A stretch of 64,000 bases of DNA, from positions 124,001-188,000 of the forward strand of contig NZ_JAGHMH010000016.1 of the NCBI RefSeq assembly GCF_017741935.1. The letters run 5' to 3'. This stretch comes from Rhizobium sp. 16-449-1b (GTDB lineage Bacteria > Pseudomonadota > Alphaproteobacteria > Rhizobiales > Rhizobiaceae). Below the pieces are notes generated by a model. That model had not been told where the DNA came from. It saw nothing but the letters and a program-made list of their open reading frames with translations, and ran no database searches. Position numbers and translations under genes: made by a program. Positions 35,459 through 45,400 of this stretch are shown here, one piece after another. How positions within the stretch are numbered: position 1 is the first letter of the stretch; every line of letters starts with the position of its first letter.

Positions 35459-36208
35459 TCAGTTCGAGCCGGAGGCCGCGACCAATACCGGCTTTTCGCT
35501 GTAATCCCTCGGGAACAGCTGCTTCAAGGCTGCGACCTTCGGCAGGTCGTTGATGACGATATAGGGGTAGGTTGGATTGTTCGTCAGGAAGTCCTGATGA
35601 TACCCCTCCGCGGCATAAAAACTCTTGCCCGGCTCGATTTTGGTGACGATGGCCGCGTGGAAAACCCGTGCCTGGTTCAGCTGGCTGATATAGGCCTTGG
35701 CGACCTTTGCCTGCTCGTCATTGGCGGGGAAGATCGCCGAGCGATACTGCGTGCCGGTATCGGGCCCCTGGCGGTTCAGCTGCGTCGGATCGTGCGCAAC
35801 GGAGAAGTAGATCTGCAGCAGCCGGCCGTAGCTGACCTTGCTCGGATCGAACACGACCTTGACCGATTCCGCATGGCCGGTATCGCCGCCGCTGACCGTT
35901 TCGTACTGCGCGGTATTCTTGGAGCCGCCGGCATAACCCGACGTCGCGCTCTTCACCCCGTTCACGTGCTGGAACACGCCCTGCACACCCCAGAAGCAAC
36001 CGCCGGCAAAGGTCGCCGTCTCGCTGCCACCGCCGGCCGGCTCGTCGAGGGCGGGCGGCGGGATGACCCGCGCCTCCTCTGCTGATGACGGCGTGAAATA
36101 CATCGCCAGACCCGCGGCCAGCACGCCCGCCGCACCAAAGGCGACGATGCGCATCGAGCGGCGTGTAGTCGAACCCTTATAGTCAGTCATGCCCTTATGG
36201 TCAGTCAT
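35459..36208 (-). CDS. msrA: Periplasmic peptide-methionine (S)-sulfoxide reductase MsrA
   Basis: 249-residue MsrA with an N-terminal hydrophobic anchor or signal (about residues 19-38), so it acts in the periplasm. The catalytic Cys is in ATFAGGCFWGVQGVF (near residue 71); GYAGG and TGHAESVKVVFDP are also typical. It is the only cysteine in the protein: the C-terminal resolving cysteines of E. coli MsrA are absent. The first six codons are nearly duplicated in tandem (M1-G6 and M7-G12), giving two equivalent starts at 36208 and 36190. Last gene of the operon, 12 bp after dipZ. Confidence 0.9.
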   Translation of the reverse strand: MTDHKGMTDYKGSTTRRSMRIVAFGAAGVLAAGLAMYFTPSSAEEARVIPPPALDEPAGGGSETATFAGGCFWGVQGVFQHVNGVKSATSGYAGGSKNTAQYETVSGGDTGHAESVKVVFDPSKVSYGRLLQIYFSVAHDPTQLNRQGPDTGTQYRSAIFPANDEQAKVAKAYISQLNQARVFHAAIVTKIEPGKSFYAAEGYHQDFLTNNPTYPYIVINDLPKVAALKQLFPRDYSEKPVLVAASGSN

Positions 36209-36220
36209 GATGGTCTCCTA

Positions 36221-38098
36221 TCAACCGAAGGTGAAGGCGTAGGCTTGTACGCCGGGATCAAGAAAGCGGATTTCGAATGTGTGATCGCCAACGGCGCCCG
36301 GCTCGCGGATGAGCTGGTAGAGCCGTTGTGCAGTCACGGTGCCGTTGCCGTCGGCATCGGTATCGGCCCCATGCCCGTCACCGGGCGGCTTGCCATCGAC
36401 GGTCACCTGGAAGCGCACCGGTTTGCCATCGGCACCCGGGCCGAGCACCAGATGCAGGTCGCGGGCATGGAAGCGGTAGTAGATGCTGCCATCCTTGTCG
36501 TTCAGCGCGGCCTGCTCGGAACCGACAGTCCAGTTGCCCGTCAGGCCCCATTCGTTGAGCCGCGGTGTCGCCGCGACATAGGTATGGGCTGCGTCGTTGA
36601 CCGTGCCTTTCTGGTCGACGAAGTTCTCGGAGCGTTGCCAGCCGACATAGGTTTCCGGCGATTGCACATCCGCCTGGTTCGATGCGGCTTCGGCACCGGT
36701 CGCCTTGACATCGACCACATCGGCGGCGACGTTGGCCTTGCCGGCCTCCGCCAGAAGCTGCTGGATCACCCGCTCTGAGCCGTCATAGTCGCCTTCACCG
36801 AAGTGATGATGGCGCACGCGTCCCTCGGCATCGATGAAGTAATGCGCCGGCCAATACTGGTTTTCGAAGGCGCGCCAGATGGCGTAGTCGTTATCGATCG
36901 CGACGGGATAGGTGATCTTGAGATCGCCGATCGCCTTCTTGACGTTGTCGATGTTCTTTTCGAATGCGAACTCCGGCGCATGCACGCCGATCACCACCAG
37001 CCCCTGATCCTTGTACTTTTCCGCCCAGGCGCGGACATAGGGAATGGCGCGCAGGCAGTTGATGCAGGAGTAAGTCCAAAAATCGACGAGAACGACTTTG
37101 CCCTTGAGCGACTCCGCCGAGAGCGGCGGCGAATTGAGCCACTGCACGGCACCATCCAGCGACGGCATCGTCCCCTCGATCGGAAGCACTTCCGCGGCAG
37201 CCGTCTTCGGGCCGCCCTTCATCATCATCGCGTTCGAGCCGGCCATCATCGCATTGTTACCTGAGATCATGGCCGGAGCATTGCCGGACATCATCATCTG
37301 GTTGCTTCCGCTCATCATGGCGTCGCCCTTCATCACGACGGAGCCGGCATTCTCTGCCGCCTGCTGCTGCGGATGCAGCTTGTCGATCAGGCTCTGCTCC
37401 AGCGTGCCGGTGCTGGCCAGCGAGGCCTGCGTGAGGAAACCGGTATCGAGGCCAAGACCGATCGCCACCACAGCGGCCAGAACGGCAACGCCAAGCCCGC
37501 GACGTACCCATTCACCGACGCCAAGCGACCGCTTCATCGCCTGGTACACCCGGCCACCGATCAAAAGCGCCAGTGCCAGAGACGTCGCCGCACCCAGAGC
37601 GTAAGCGAGCAGCAGCAAGGTCGTGCCGACACTCGCTCCCTGCAACGCAGCCCCCGTCAGGATCAGCCCGAGAACCGGGCCGGCACAAGGCGCCCAGAGC
37701 AGCCCCGTCGCTACACCCAGCAAGGCCGACGCCGCGACGGTCGATCCGCCGCTGCGGGTACCGCGATCGGCCGATTGCGACAGCCGCGCCCCGAGCGATA
37801 CCAGCGGCCGCGTCAGATAATCCGACAGGGCCGGGAAAAGCAGAATGACGCCGAAGACGGCGAGCAGGACAAGCGCCGCATAGCGGCCATACTCGTTGGC
37901 CTGCACCGCCCAGCCTCCGCCGAGCGCCGCCAGGGTGGCAACGGCCGCAAACGTCGCCGCCATACCGACAAGCATCGGCAGCGTGCTGCGCAGAAACGGC
38001 TGGCCGGCGCGCGCGAAGACGAACGGCAGAACCGGCAGGATGCAGGGGCTGACGATGGTCAGCACACCGCCGAGATAAGCGAGAATGAAGAGGATCAT
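36221..38098 (-). CDS. dipZ: DipZ-like CcdA-thioredoxin fusion with Met-rich linker
   Basis: 625-residue thiol-electron carrier. N-terminal CcdA domain with the two redox Cys in SPCILPVLPFVFAR (TM1) and LLWAPCAGPVLGL (TM4), about six membrane helices to residue 225. Then a linker (about 255-300) with repeated MM/MMM runs spaced by S, G, N and K. Then a thioredoxin-like domain with WTYSCINCLRAIPYV (Cys about 345 and 348), and a C-terminal beta-rich DipZ domain. It moves electrons from cytoplasmic thioredoxin to periplasmic targets. Placed between msrB and msrA, its likely clients are these reductases. The Met-rich linker is unusual. Confidence 0.9.
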   Translation of the reverse strand: MILFILAYLGGVLTIVSPCILPVLPFVFARAGQPFLRSTLPMLVGMAATFAAVATLAALGGGWAVQANEYGRYAALVLLAVFGVILLFPALSDYLTRPLVSLGARLSQSADRGTRSGGSTVAASALLGVATGLLWAPCAGPVLGLILTGAALQGASVGTTLLLLAYALGAATSLALALLIGGRVYQAMKRSLGVGEWVRRGLGVAVLAAVVAIGLGLDTGFLTQASLASTGTLEQSLIDKLHPQQQAAENAGSVVMKGDAMMSGSNQMMMSGNAPAMISGNNAMMAGSNAMMMKGGPKTAAAEVLPIEGTMPSLDGAVQWLNSPPLSAESLKGKVVLVDFWTYSCINCLRAIPYVRAWAEKYKDQGLVVIGVHAPEFAFEKNIDNVKKAIGDLKITYPVAIDNDYAIWRAFENQYWPAHYFIDAEGRVRHHHFGEGDYDGSERVIQQLLAEAGKANVAADVVDVKATGAEAASNQADVQSPETYVGWQRSENFVDQKGTVNDAAHTYVAATPRLNEWGLTGNWTVGSEQAALNDKDGSIYYRFHARDLHLVLGPGADGKPVRFQVTVDGKPPGDGHGADTDADGNGTVTAQRLYQLIREPGAVGDHTFEIRFLDPGVQAYAFTFG

Positions 38099-38113
38099 GT
38101 CGGGTCCCGTTGA

Positions 38114-38605
38114 TCAGGCCGAAGCCGGATGAAATGTCAGAGCGACACCGTTCAGGCAGTAGCGCAGGCCGGTCGGTTGCGGCCCGTCGTTGAAGACATG
38201 CCCGAGATGACCGCCGCAACGGCCGCAATGAACCGCCTCGCGCACCATGCCGAACTGCGTGTCGCGTGTCGTGCCGACGACCTTGCCGTCAAGCGGCGCC
38301 CAGAAGCTCGGCCATCCCGTGCCGCTGTCAAATTTGGTCGCCGATGCAAAGCCATCCTGTCCGCAGCCGGCGCAGGCGAAGTTGCCTTTGCGCTCTTCGT
38401 GAAGCAGGGCGCTGGTGAAGGGGCGCTCTGTCCCCTCCTCGCGCAGAACGGCATATTGATCCGCTGTCAGCATCTTCTTCCACTCGGCATCCGTATGGGT
38501 GACGGGAAAGGTCTCCGCGGCCGAAACCTTCGAACGACCGAGAACAAGTGGCAGGCCGATCGCGGCAAGGCCGGCACTGAAGAGCAGTCTGCGTCTATTC
38601 ATCAT
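38114..38605 (-). CDS. msrB: Exported peptide-methionine (R)-sulfoxide reductase MsrB
   Basis: 163-residue MsrB. Twin-arginine-like signal NRRRLLFSAGLAAIGLPLVL (residues about 3-22), then the MsrB domain with two zinc CxxC pairs (CAGC and CGRC) and the catalytic Cys in TGLRYCLNGVALTF. FDSGTGWPSFW is typical. The ATG at 38605 is chosen because GGAGGAG precedes it by eight bases; the frame is open to 38917 without support. First gene of the operon msrB-dipZ-msrA: a complete periplasmic methionine repair set. Confidence 0.92.
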   Translation of the reverse strand: MMNRRRLLFSAGLAAIGLPLVLGRSKVSAAETFPVTHTDAEWKKMLTADQYAVLREEGTERPFTSALLHEERKGNFACAGCGQDGFASATKFDSGTGWPSFWAPLDGKVVGTTRDTQFGMVREAVHCGRCGGHLGHVFNDGPQPTGLRYCLNGVALTFHPASA

Positions 38606-38937
38606 CTCGTGGTCTCCTCCGGTATCAAGTGTGTGTCTGACAACAACTACGGGCGACGCCACCATTTTGTTACGCGCCGCGCCTGAAATAGCTCGCTCTC
38701 GCCAAAGCGCCGGCTGGCGCGTCAGCGGCGCAATATATCCAAGAGAATACAACGCTATACGAAGGCCAAACCAGCCTTCCGGACAAGCTGCGACTGCCAT
38801 TTCACCAATATGTGATTGCCTAATGGACGCTTGTCTTGTCGGATCGAACGGTGCGCAGTCGAAATTCGACGCGGGAAACGAGAAAGGCGCCAGCTTCGCA
38901 GCCAGCGCCTTTCGCAATAACGACGATGATGTTCAGC
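38606..38937. other. Intergenic region with msr operon promoter and glf terminator
   Basis: 332 bp without a gene. The 38606-38820 part precedes msrB on the minus strand and should carry its promoter. The glf terminator lies near its right end. Confidence 0.6.
38882..38913 (-). terminator. Intrinsic terminator of glf
   Basis: GAAAGGCGC (38882-38890) pairs with GCGCCTTTC (38905-38913); the minus-strand copy is followed by TCGTTTCCCG. It lies 25 bp after the glf stop. Confidence 0.7.
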
Positions 38938-40095
38938 TCAGACCGGACGATGCAGGAAGGCCGGCATGCGGGCGCTCTCCGACAGCGTCGAGAGATAGAG
39001 CCGCGCCGTGTCGAGCGCCTCACGGATCGTCACGTCCATGTCGAGATAGCGATAGGTGCCAAGGCGGCCGACGAAGGTGACACCTTCTTCCTTCTCGGCG
39101 CGCGTAACATATTGCGCCAACTGCTCTTTCTCCTCGACCATCCGGATCGGATAGTAGGGAATGTCGTCAGGCCCGCAGGCGCGCGAGAACTCGCGGTAGC
39201 AGACCGAACCCTGATGCTCTTCCCAGGGAGAGAAATGCTTGTGCTCGGTGATGCGGGTAAACGGCACCGAGGCGTCGCCGTAGTTCATGACCGCGCAGCC
39301 CTGATAATCGCCGTCATAGCTGAAGCGCTCGAAATCCAGCGTCCGGTAGCCGAGACGCCCGGCCTCGTAATCGAAATAGCCGTCGAGCTGGCCGGAGTAG
39401 AAGACGTGGCTGGCATCCGCATGCTCGGCCCGCTCGAACCGCGTGCTCAGCTTCACGATGATATTGGGATGGTCGAGAATGCGGCCGATCATGTCGGTGT
39501 AGCCATTCTCGGGCATGCCCTGGAATTTATGGAAGAAGTAGTTGTCGTCGTAGTTGAAGCGCACCGGCAGCCGCTTCAGGATCGAGGCTGGCAACTCGGT
39601 CGGCGAGCAGCCCCATTGCTTCTCGGTATATCCCTTGAAGAAGGCCTCGTAGAGATCTTTGCCGACGAAGCGCATGGCCTGCTCTTCGAAGGTCTGCGGA
39701 TCGGTGATCGTCTTGTCGGCCTGCTCCTCGATGAACGCCTTCGCCTCATCCGGGCGCAGCGTCTTGCCGAAGAACTGGTTGATCGTGTGCAGGTTGACCG
39801 GCAGCGAATAGACTTGGCTCTTGCTCGTCGTCTTCACCCGGTTCTTGTAGGGCATGAAGGTCTGGAAACCGTTGACGTAGTCCCAGACCTCGGCATCGTC
39901 GGTATGGAAGATGTGCGGTCCGTAGACGTGCACCATCACGCCGGTATCGGCATCGCGCTCGGTGTGGCAGTTGCCGGCGATATGGTCGCGGGCATCAAGG
40001 ATCTCGACCTTGTGCCCCGCCAGCGCCAGCTCCCGCCCGATCACGGCGCCCGACAGTCCGGCGCCGACGATCACGATCTTTCCATTCCCCTGCAT
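38938..40095 (-). CDS. glf: UDP-galactopyranose mutase
   Basis: 385-residue flavoenzyme converting UDP-galactopyranose to UDP-galactofuranose, the donor for Galf in glycans. FAD-binding KIVIVGAGLSGAVIGREL at residues 6-23, the mutase signature HVYGPHIFHTDDAEVWDYV, FFKGYTEKQWG, and YYPIRMVEEK near the active site. Full length. It follows the GT41-type gene on the same strand after 66 bp, so it probably shares a transcript with it. A galactofuranose-containing glycan is thus likely in the pathway of this region. Confidence 0.93.
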   Translation of the reverse strand: MQGNGKIVIVGAGLSGAVIGRELALAGHKVEILDARDHIAGNCHTERDADTGVMVHVYGPHIFHTDDAEVWDYVNGFQTFMPYKNRVKTTSKSQVYSLPVNLHTINQFFGKTLRPDEAKAFIEEQADKTITDPQTFEEQAMRFVGKDLYEAFFKGYTEKQWGCSPTELPASILKRLPVRFNYDDNYFFHKFQGMPENGYTDMIGRILDHPNIIVKLSTRFERAEHADASHVFYSGQLDGYFDYEAGRLGYRTLDFERFSYDGDYQGCAVMNYGDASVPFTRITEHKHFSPWEEHQGSVCYREFSRACGPDDIPYYPIRMVEEKEQLAQYVTRAEKEEGVTFVGRLGTYRYLDMDVTIREALDTARLYLSTLSESARMPAFLHRPV

Positions 40096-40161
40096 TCTCT
40101 AAAGCACCTGTTGCCTGTGGCCTTGCGGCAAGTTGAAACCCTTGAGGATGGACCGGCGGCG

Positions 40162-42207
40162 TTAAGCCGTCGGCTCCGTCCACAGGCGCGTGTCGATGGC
40201 AAGCGGCGCGTAGTCGTTCCACTGCGCCAGCTTCTCGCGGTAGTGGCGGCGGTAGCTCGCATCATCCTCGAACTCGCCGAGCGTCTGCACCAGTTCGGCG
40301 CCGATTTCGTAATAGGCGTCAAGGTTGCTGAGATCAGGCGTCGGCGTTTCGCCGCGCTCGGCTTCGCCCTGCATCTGCCAGAACAGCTCTTCCAGGCGAC
40401 GGGCCAGACCCGGGATGTCGCGCAGCGCACTGCCCTCGCGCTTGTCCTTCAGCGACTGGCGGATGGCGGCCAGGCTCGCGCGATCCTTGAAGAAGCCGAT
40501 GGCACGCTTGACGTAATCATCAGGTCCGCTGCAGGCGAGCTCCGGCACACCGGCGGCGGCGACGATGCTGTTGCAGAAGCGCGAGGCAAAGCTCTTGCCC
40601 GGAACCGTCAGCACTGGCAGACCCATGGTGATCGCGTCGCCCGCGGTCGAATGCGCGCCGTAGGGGAAGGTGTCGAGGAAGAGATCGGCAAGGGCGATGC
40701 GCGCCAGATGATGCGCGTTCGGCGCCTTCGGCGCGAAGATGATCCGCTTGGCATCGATGCCGGCCTTGACGGCGGCCTGCACGAGGCGGTCGTTCACGGC
40801 TTCGTCCGCCGCGAGCAGCCAGAGCACGCTGCCCGGCGTCGCAGCCAGGATCGTCATCCAGCGCGCGAAGCACGGCTCGCTGATCTTCTGCATGCCGTTG
40901 AAGCAGGCGAAGACGAAGGCATCCTCGGGCAGGCCCGCCTGCGCGCGCGTCGGCTGCGCGGCGATCTGGCGTTTGCGGTCGATCGGCTGATTGCAGGCGA
41001 TCCGCAGGACCTTCTCCGTGTAATAGATCTCGTTTTCAACCGGCACGATCGTCTCGTCGGCGATCATGTACTGATGAACGGGGCTGCCCATCGAACCGGG
41101 ATAGCCGCAGAAGTTCACGATCACAGGCGCCGGACGATAGGCGAACAGCTTCGTGCGGGCGTGCTTGGTGTAACCGTTGACGTCGATCAGGATATCGATC
41201 TCGTCCTTGCGGATCAGGTTAGCGGCATCGGTATCGCTGAGCGCGCTGATATCGCGCCAGCCGTCGACGGCCGCCTTGATACGCTCCTGCGTGGCGTCAC
41301 CGGTGCGCGGCTCACCGCAATAATAGCCGAAGATCTCGACGGTCGTCTTGTCGTGCAGCTCCAGCACTTCGCTGAGCGCGAAGCCGACGGCGTGATCGCG
41401 CAGATCCGACGAGACATAGCCGACGCGCAGGCGCTGGCCGGTGCCGGTCTTCACGCGAGCAGGCTTGCGCGGGAATGCCGAAAGGTTCGGGCGACCGACA
41501 AGCGTCTTGTTGTAGCGGTAGGCCTTGGCGAGCTGGTAGAGCGGGTCGTCGGCATAGCAGGAGAGCGTCAGCGTCGACATCGCGTCGAGCAGCTGGCGTG
41601 CGCTGACATGGATCGACGGCGTCAGGATCGGCCACTTGCACTGCCGCTGGCGCAGCGACGTCCAGTGCTGACCGGCTTCCGGGCGGTTCGGCTGCAGCTC
41701 GATCGCCTGCCACAGCGTGGTCTCCGCCGCCTCCAGCACGCCACCGCCCTCAAGAACGCGGCCGATATGCTGAAGCGTCATCAAGCGGTGCTCGATGCGC
41801 TCGCTGGTGATGTCGTTGGTCGTCTCCGCATAGCTGCGCCATTGCTCGACGGCCTGATGGCCGAGACCGCAATCCTCGAGCGCACGGCCGAGGTTGATAT
41901 GCGCCGGGCCAAAGCGCGGATCGATCTTCAGGCAGGCCCGCAGCGCGCTGATCGCGCCGGCCATGTCGCCGGCCTGACGCGACACCACGGAATAGTTGAA
42001 ATAGGCAAGATGCAGCAGCGGATTATTGTCGTTGAACGCGATCCACGTCTTGTAGAGCTCTGCCGCCTGCTGCCGCTGGTCGGCATTCGCAAGACCCTCG
42101 GCGATGGAAATCAGATCGCCAAGCGACAGGCGTTGATGACGGGCCTGCTCCAAAATGTTTGCGATTGGAGAGACTTGGCTCGATGCAATTGCGGTGTTCG
42201 CGTTCAT
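40162..42207 (-). CDS. SPINDLY/GT41-type O-glycosyltransferase with TPR domain
   Basis: 681-residue protein. N-terminal tetratricopeptide-like helices (about residues 45-200; PLLHLAYFNYSVVSRQAGD, FGPAHINLGRALEDCG), then the C-terminal GT41 catalytic domain (RLRVGYVSSDLRDHAVGF, DILIDVNGYTKHAR, FCGYPGSMGSPVHQYMIAD, FLDTFPYGAHSTAGDAI). GT41 enzymes include eukaryotic O-GlcNAc transferase, plant SPINDLY and bacterial HMW1C-type adhesin glycosyltransferases: cytoplasmic enzymes that modify proteins directly from nucleotide sugars. It lies immediately downstream of the giant Ser/Thr-rich repeat gene (217 bp, with terminator between) and upstream of glf. Acceptor unknown; the neighbour is the obvious candidate. 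Confidence 0.85.
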   Translation of the reverse strand: MNANTAIASSQVSPIANILEQARHQRLSLGDLISIAEGLANADQRQQAAELYKTWIAFNDNNPLLHLAYFNYSVVSRQAGDMAGAISALRACLKIDPRFGPAHINLGRALEDCGLGHQAVEQWRSYAETTNDITSERIEHRLMTLQHIGRVLEGGGVLEAAETTLWQAIELQPNRPEAGQHWTSLRQRQCKWPILTPSIHVSARQLLDAMSTLTLSCYADDPLYQLAKAYRYNKTLVGRPNLSAFPRKPARVKTGTGQRLRVGYVSSDLRDHAVGFALSEVLELHDKTTVEIFGYYCGEPRTGDATQERIKAAVDGWRDISALSDTDAANLIRKDEIDILIDVNGYTKHARTKLFAYRPAPVIVNFCGYPGSMGSPVHQYMIADETIVPVENEIYYTEKVLRIACNQPIDRKRQIAAQPTRAQAGLPEDAFVFACFNGMQKISEPCFARWMTILAATPGSVLWLLAADEAVNDRLVQAAVKAGIDAKRIIFAPKAPNAHHLARIALADLFLDTFPYGAHSTAGDAITMGLPVLTVPGKSFASRFCNSIVAAAGVPELACSGPDDYVKRAIGFFKDRASLAAIRQSLKDKREGSALRDIPGLARRLEELFWQMQGEAERGETPTPDLSNLDAYYEIGAELVQTLGEFEDDASYRRHYREKLAQWNDYAPLAIDTRLWTEPTA

Positions 42208-42375
42208 GGACGTCCTACGGCAAGGCGGCCGGATGGCCTGAGATCAACAGACGCACGAAAGCGTCGGGCCCCTTGCTATCGGATAGAGCTTGCGTCGGGC
42301 TGGCTGATTGGCGTCAAAACAGCGTGAGAACGCCTGATATCCAAGGCGGTTCGGCACCGGGCGCCGAAACGAAAA

Positions 42376-42402
42376 ACGCCGCCCGAGATGATCGGGCGGC
42401 GT
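42376..42402 (-). terminator. Intrinsic terminator of the giant repeat gene
   Basis: An 11-bp perfect stem (ACGCCGCCCGA with TCGGGCGGCGT, five-base loop) is followed on the minus strand by GTTTTTCGTTTC. It lies 23 bp past the stop codon of the repeat gene. Confidence 0.9.
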
Positions 42403-42424
42403 CCTGTTTTGGTCTATCCGTGAC

Positions 42425-45400
42425 TTACGAGTTCAGCGCCGCGTAGGCTGCGAGAACCGCATCGACCTGGGCCGAGTTCAGAGCCGGCACCTGCGTCGAG
42501 GTGAAGGCGCCCAGCTGGTCGGTGTTCATGGCCGCGATGTCTTCCGTTGCAAGTCCGGCCAGAGCCCTCGTGCTGATCGCCGCGATTTCGTCGGTGGTGA
42601 AGGTCGCGATGTCCTCGCTGGACATTGCGCCGATCTCCGCCGAGCTCATGGCCGCGATCTGGGTGCTGTTGAACGCCTGGATCTGATCGGACGTCATCGC
42701 GTCGATCTGAGCCGTCGTCAGCGAAGCCACCTGGCCGGTCTTGAGCACTGCGACCTGGTCCGTGGTCAGAACCGCGATATCGTCGGTGCTGAGAGCCGCG
42801 ACCTGCCGCGAGCTCAGGACGCCGAGCTGATCGCTGCTCATGGCAGCCATCTTGTCGGTCGAGAGCGAAGCGATCTGGCTGGTGGTCAGAAGCGCTACCT
42901 GGTTCGTCGTCAGGGCCTTGAACTGATCGGTGGTCATTGCCTCAATGCTGGCCGAGGAAAGTTCCACGATAGCCTTGGTGCTGATGGCCGCGATCTCGTC
43001 GTTGGTGAACGAGGTGATATCGTCCGTGTCCATGGCGCCGATCTGGGCTGCGGTCAGAACCGCGACCTGGGAGCTCGTCAGCGCCGTGACCTGATCCGAG
43101 GTCATGGCGGTGATCTGATCCGTGGTCAAAGCCGCGACCTGACCCGACTTCAGCACTGCGACGTTGTCGGTGGTCAGAGCCGCCACTTCGTCCGTGGTCA
43201 GACCCCTGACCTGTGCCGACGTCAGCGCACCGACCTGATCCGAAGACAGGAGAGCGATGTTGTCGGTGGTGATCGCAGCCAGCTGGCCGGTCGTCAGCAG
43301 AGCGATCTGGCCGGTCTTCAGAGCCTTGACCTGATCGCTGCTGAGCACGTTGATATCATCAGTGCTCAGGCCGGTCAGAGCCCTGGTGCTGATCGCTGCA
43401 ATCTCGTCGGTCGAGAAGGACGAGACACCGTCCGTCGACATGGCGCCGAGCTGGGCCGAGGTCAGCACGCTGATCTGAGTGCTGGTCAAAGCCTGGACCT
43501 GATCGGATGACATCGCCGTGATCTGCGCGGTGCTGAGTGCGGCCACCTGGGCCGTCTTCAGCAGTGCCACGTTGTCGGTGGACAGAACCGCGAGGTCGTC
43601 GGTGCTGAGCGCCGCGATCTGCCTGGAGTTCAGGACACCAATCTGATCACTGCTCAGGGCCACCGCCTTGTCGGTCGTCAGCGACGCGATCTGAGAGGTG
43701 CTCAGCAGTGCCACCTGACCGGTGGTCAGAGCAGCGAACTGATCCGTACCGAATGCCTCGAGCGTGTCGGTCGACAGAGCCGCGATGATCTTGGTGTTGA
43801 TCGCCGCGATTTCGTCGGTCGAGAAGGTCGCGATGTCATCGGTGGACATTGCGGCGAACTCGTCGGCGGTGAGAACACCGATCTGGGCGCTGGTCAGAGC
43901 CTTGATCTGGTCGGAGGACATGGCGCCGATCTGAGTATTGTTCAGAGCGGAGACCTGACCCGACGACAGCAGGGCAATGTTGTCGGTGCTCAGAGCCGCG
44001 ACTTCGTCCGTGGACAGTGCCGCGATCTGGTTCGACTTCAGTGCACCGACCTGGTCGCTGGTCAGAAGCGCGATGTTGTCGGTCGACAGGGCGGCGATCT
44101 GCGCCGTGCTGAGCAGTGCGATCTGGCTCGACTTCAGGGCAACGGCCTGGTCGCTGCTGAGCGCGTTGATGTCATCGGTGCTCAGACCGGCAAGCGCCTT
44201 GGTGCTGATGGCCGCGATTTCATCGGTCGAGAACGACGTGATGTCGTCGGTGGTCATGACCGCAAGCTGGAGCGAGGACATCGCACCGACTTGATCGGCG
44301 GTCAGAGCGGTCACCTGATCGGCGGTCAGCGCATTGAGCTGGTCCGTGGTCATGGCGGCGATCTGGCCGGTCTTCAGAATGGCGACGTTATCCGTGGAGA
44401 GGACAGCGATGTCATCCGTGGTCAGAGCTGCGATCTGCCTGGAGTTCATGGCTCCGAGCTGATCGCTACCGATGGCAGCCAGTTTGTCGGTCGACAGCGA
44501 TGCGACCTGGCTGGTGGTGAGCAGCGCGACCTGGCCCGAGTTCAGAGCGGCAAACTGGTTTGTGTCCAGAGCCGCGAGGCTGTCGGTGGAGAGCTGCGCA
44601 ATGGCCTTCGTGCTGATCGCGGCCACTTCGTCGGTCGAGAACGTCACGATGTCGTCGCTCGACATCGCGCCGATCTGGGCGGCCGTCAGAACCGCGACCT
44701 GACCGGTCGTCAGTGCCTCGATCTGGTCGCTCGACATGGCGTCGATCTGCGCCGTCGTCAGAGCGGCAACCTGCGTGCTCTTCAAGATGCCGACATTGTC
44801 GGTGGAGATCGCAGCGATGTCATCGGTCGACAGCGAAGCAAGCTGGCTGGTGCTCAGCGCCAGGATCTGGTCGCTCAGCAGCTTGGTGATGTTGTCGGTC
44901 GTCAGCGCGTTCAGCTGGATGGTTCCCATCGCGGAAATCTGGCTGGTCTTGAGAGCAACAACCTGATCGCTGCTGAGAGCGTTGACGGCATCCGTGGTAA
45001 GACCCGACAGCGACCTGGTGTTGATCGCAGCGATTTCATCCGTGGTGAAGGACACGATGTCGTCGCTCGACAGAGCATGCAGCTGGCCGGAGGTCAGCAC
45101 ACCGACCTGGGTGCTGGTCAGCGCGGTCACCTGATCGGACGTCAGGGCGTCGATCTGCAGGCTGCTCAGCGCGGCGATCTGCGTGGTCTTCAGGATGGCA
45201 ACGTTGTCGGTCGACAGGGCAGCAAGCTCATCCGTGGTGAGAGCGCCAATCTGCCTGGAGTTCAGGGCGCCAACCTGGTCGCTGCCGAGAACGGACACCT
45301 GGTCCGTCGTAAGCGATGCGACCTGAGCGGTGGTCAGAAGCGCGACCTGGGTCGACTTCAGAGCCTTGACCTGATCGCTATCCAATGCAGCGAGGCCGTC

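Noticed and set aside
38836..42327. 1163-codon plus-strand open frame
   Set aside because: It lies antisense to glf and the GT41-type gene, both with clear motifs; its Arg/Val/His-rich translation is a high-GC shadow with no recognisable domain.
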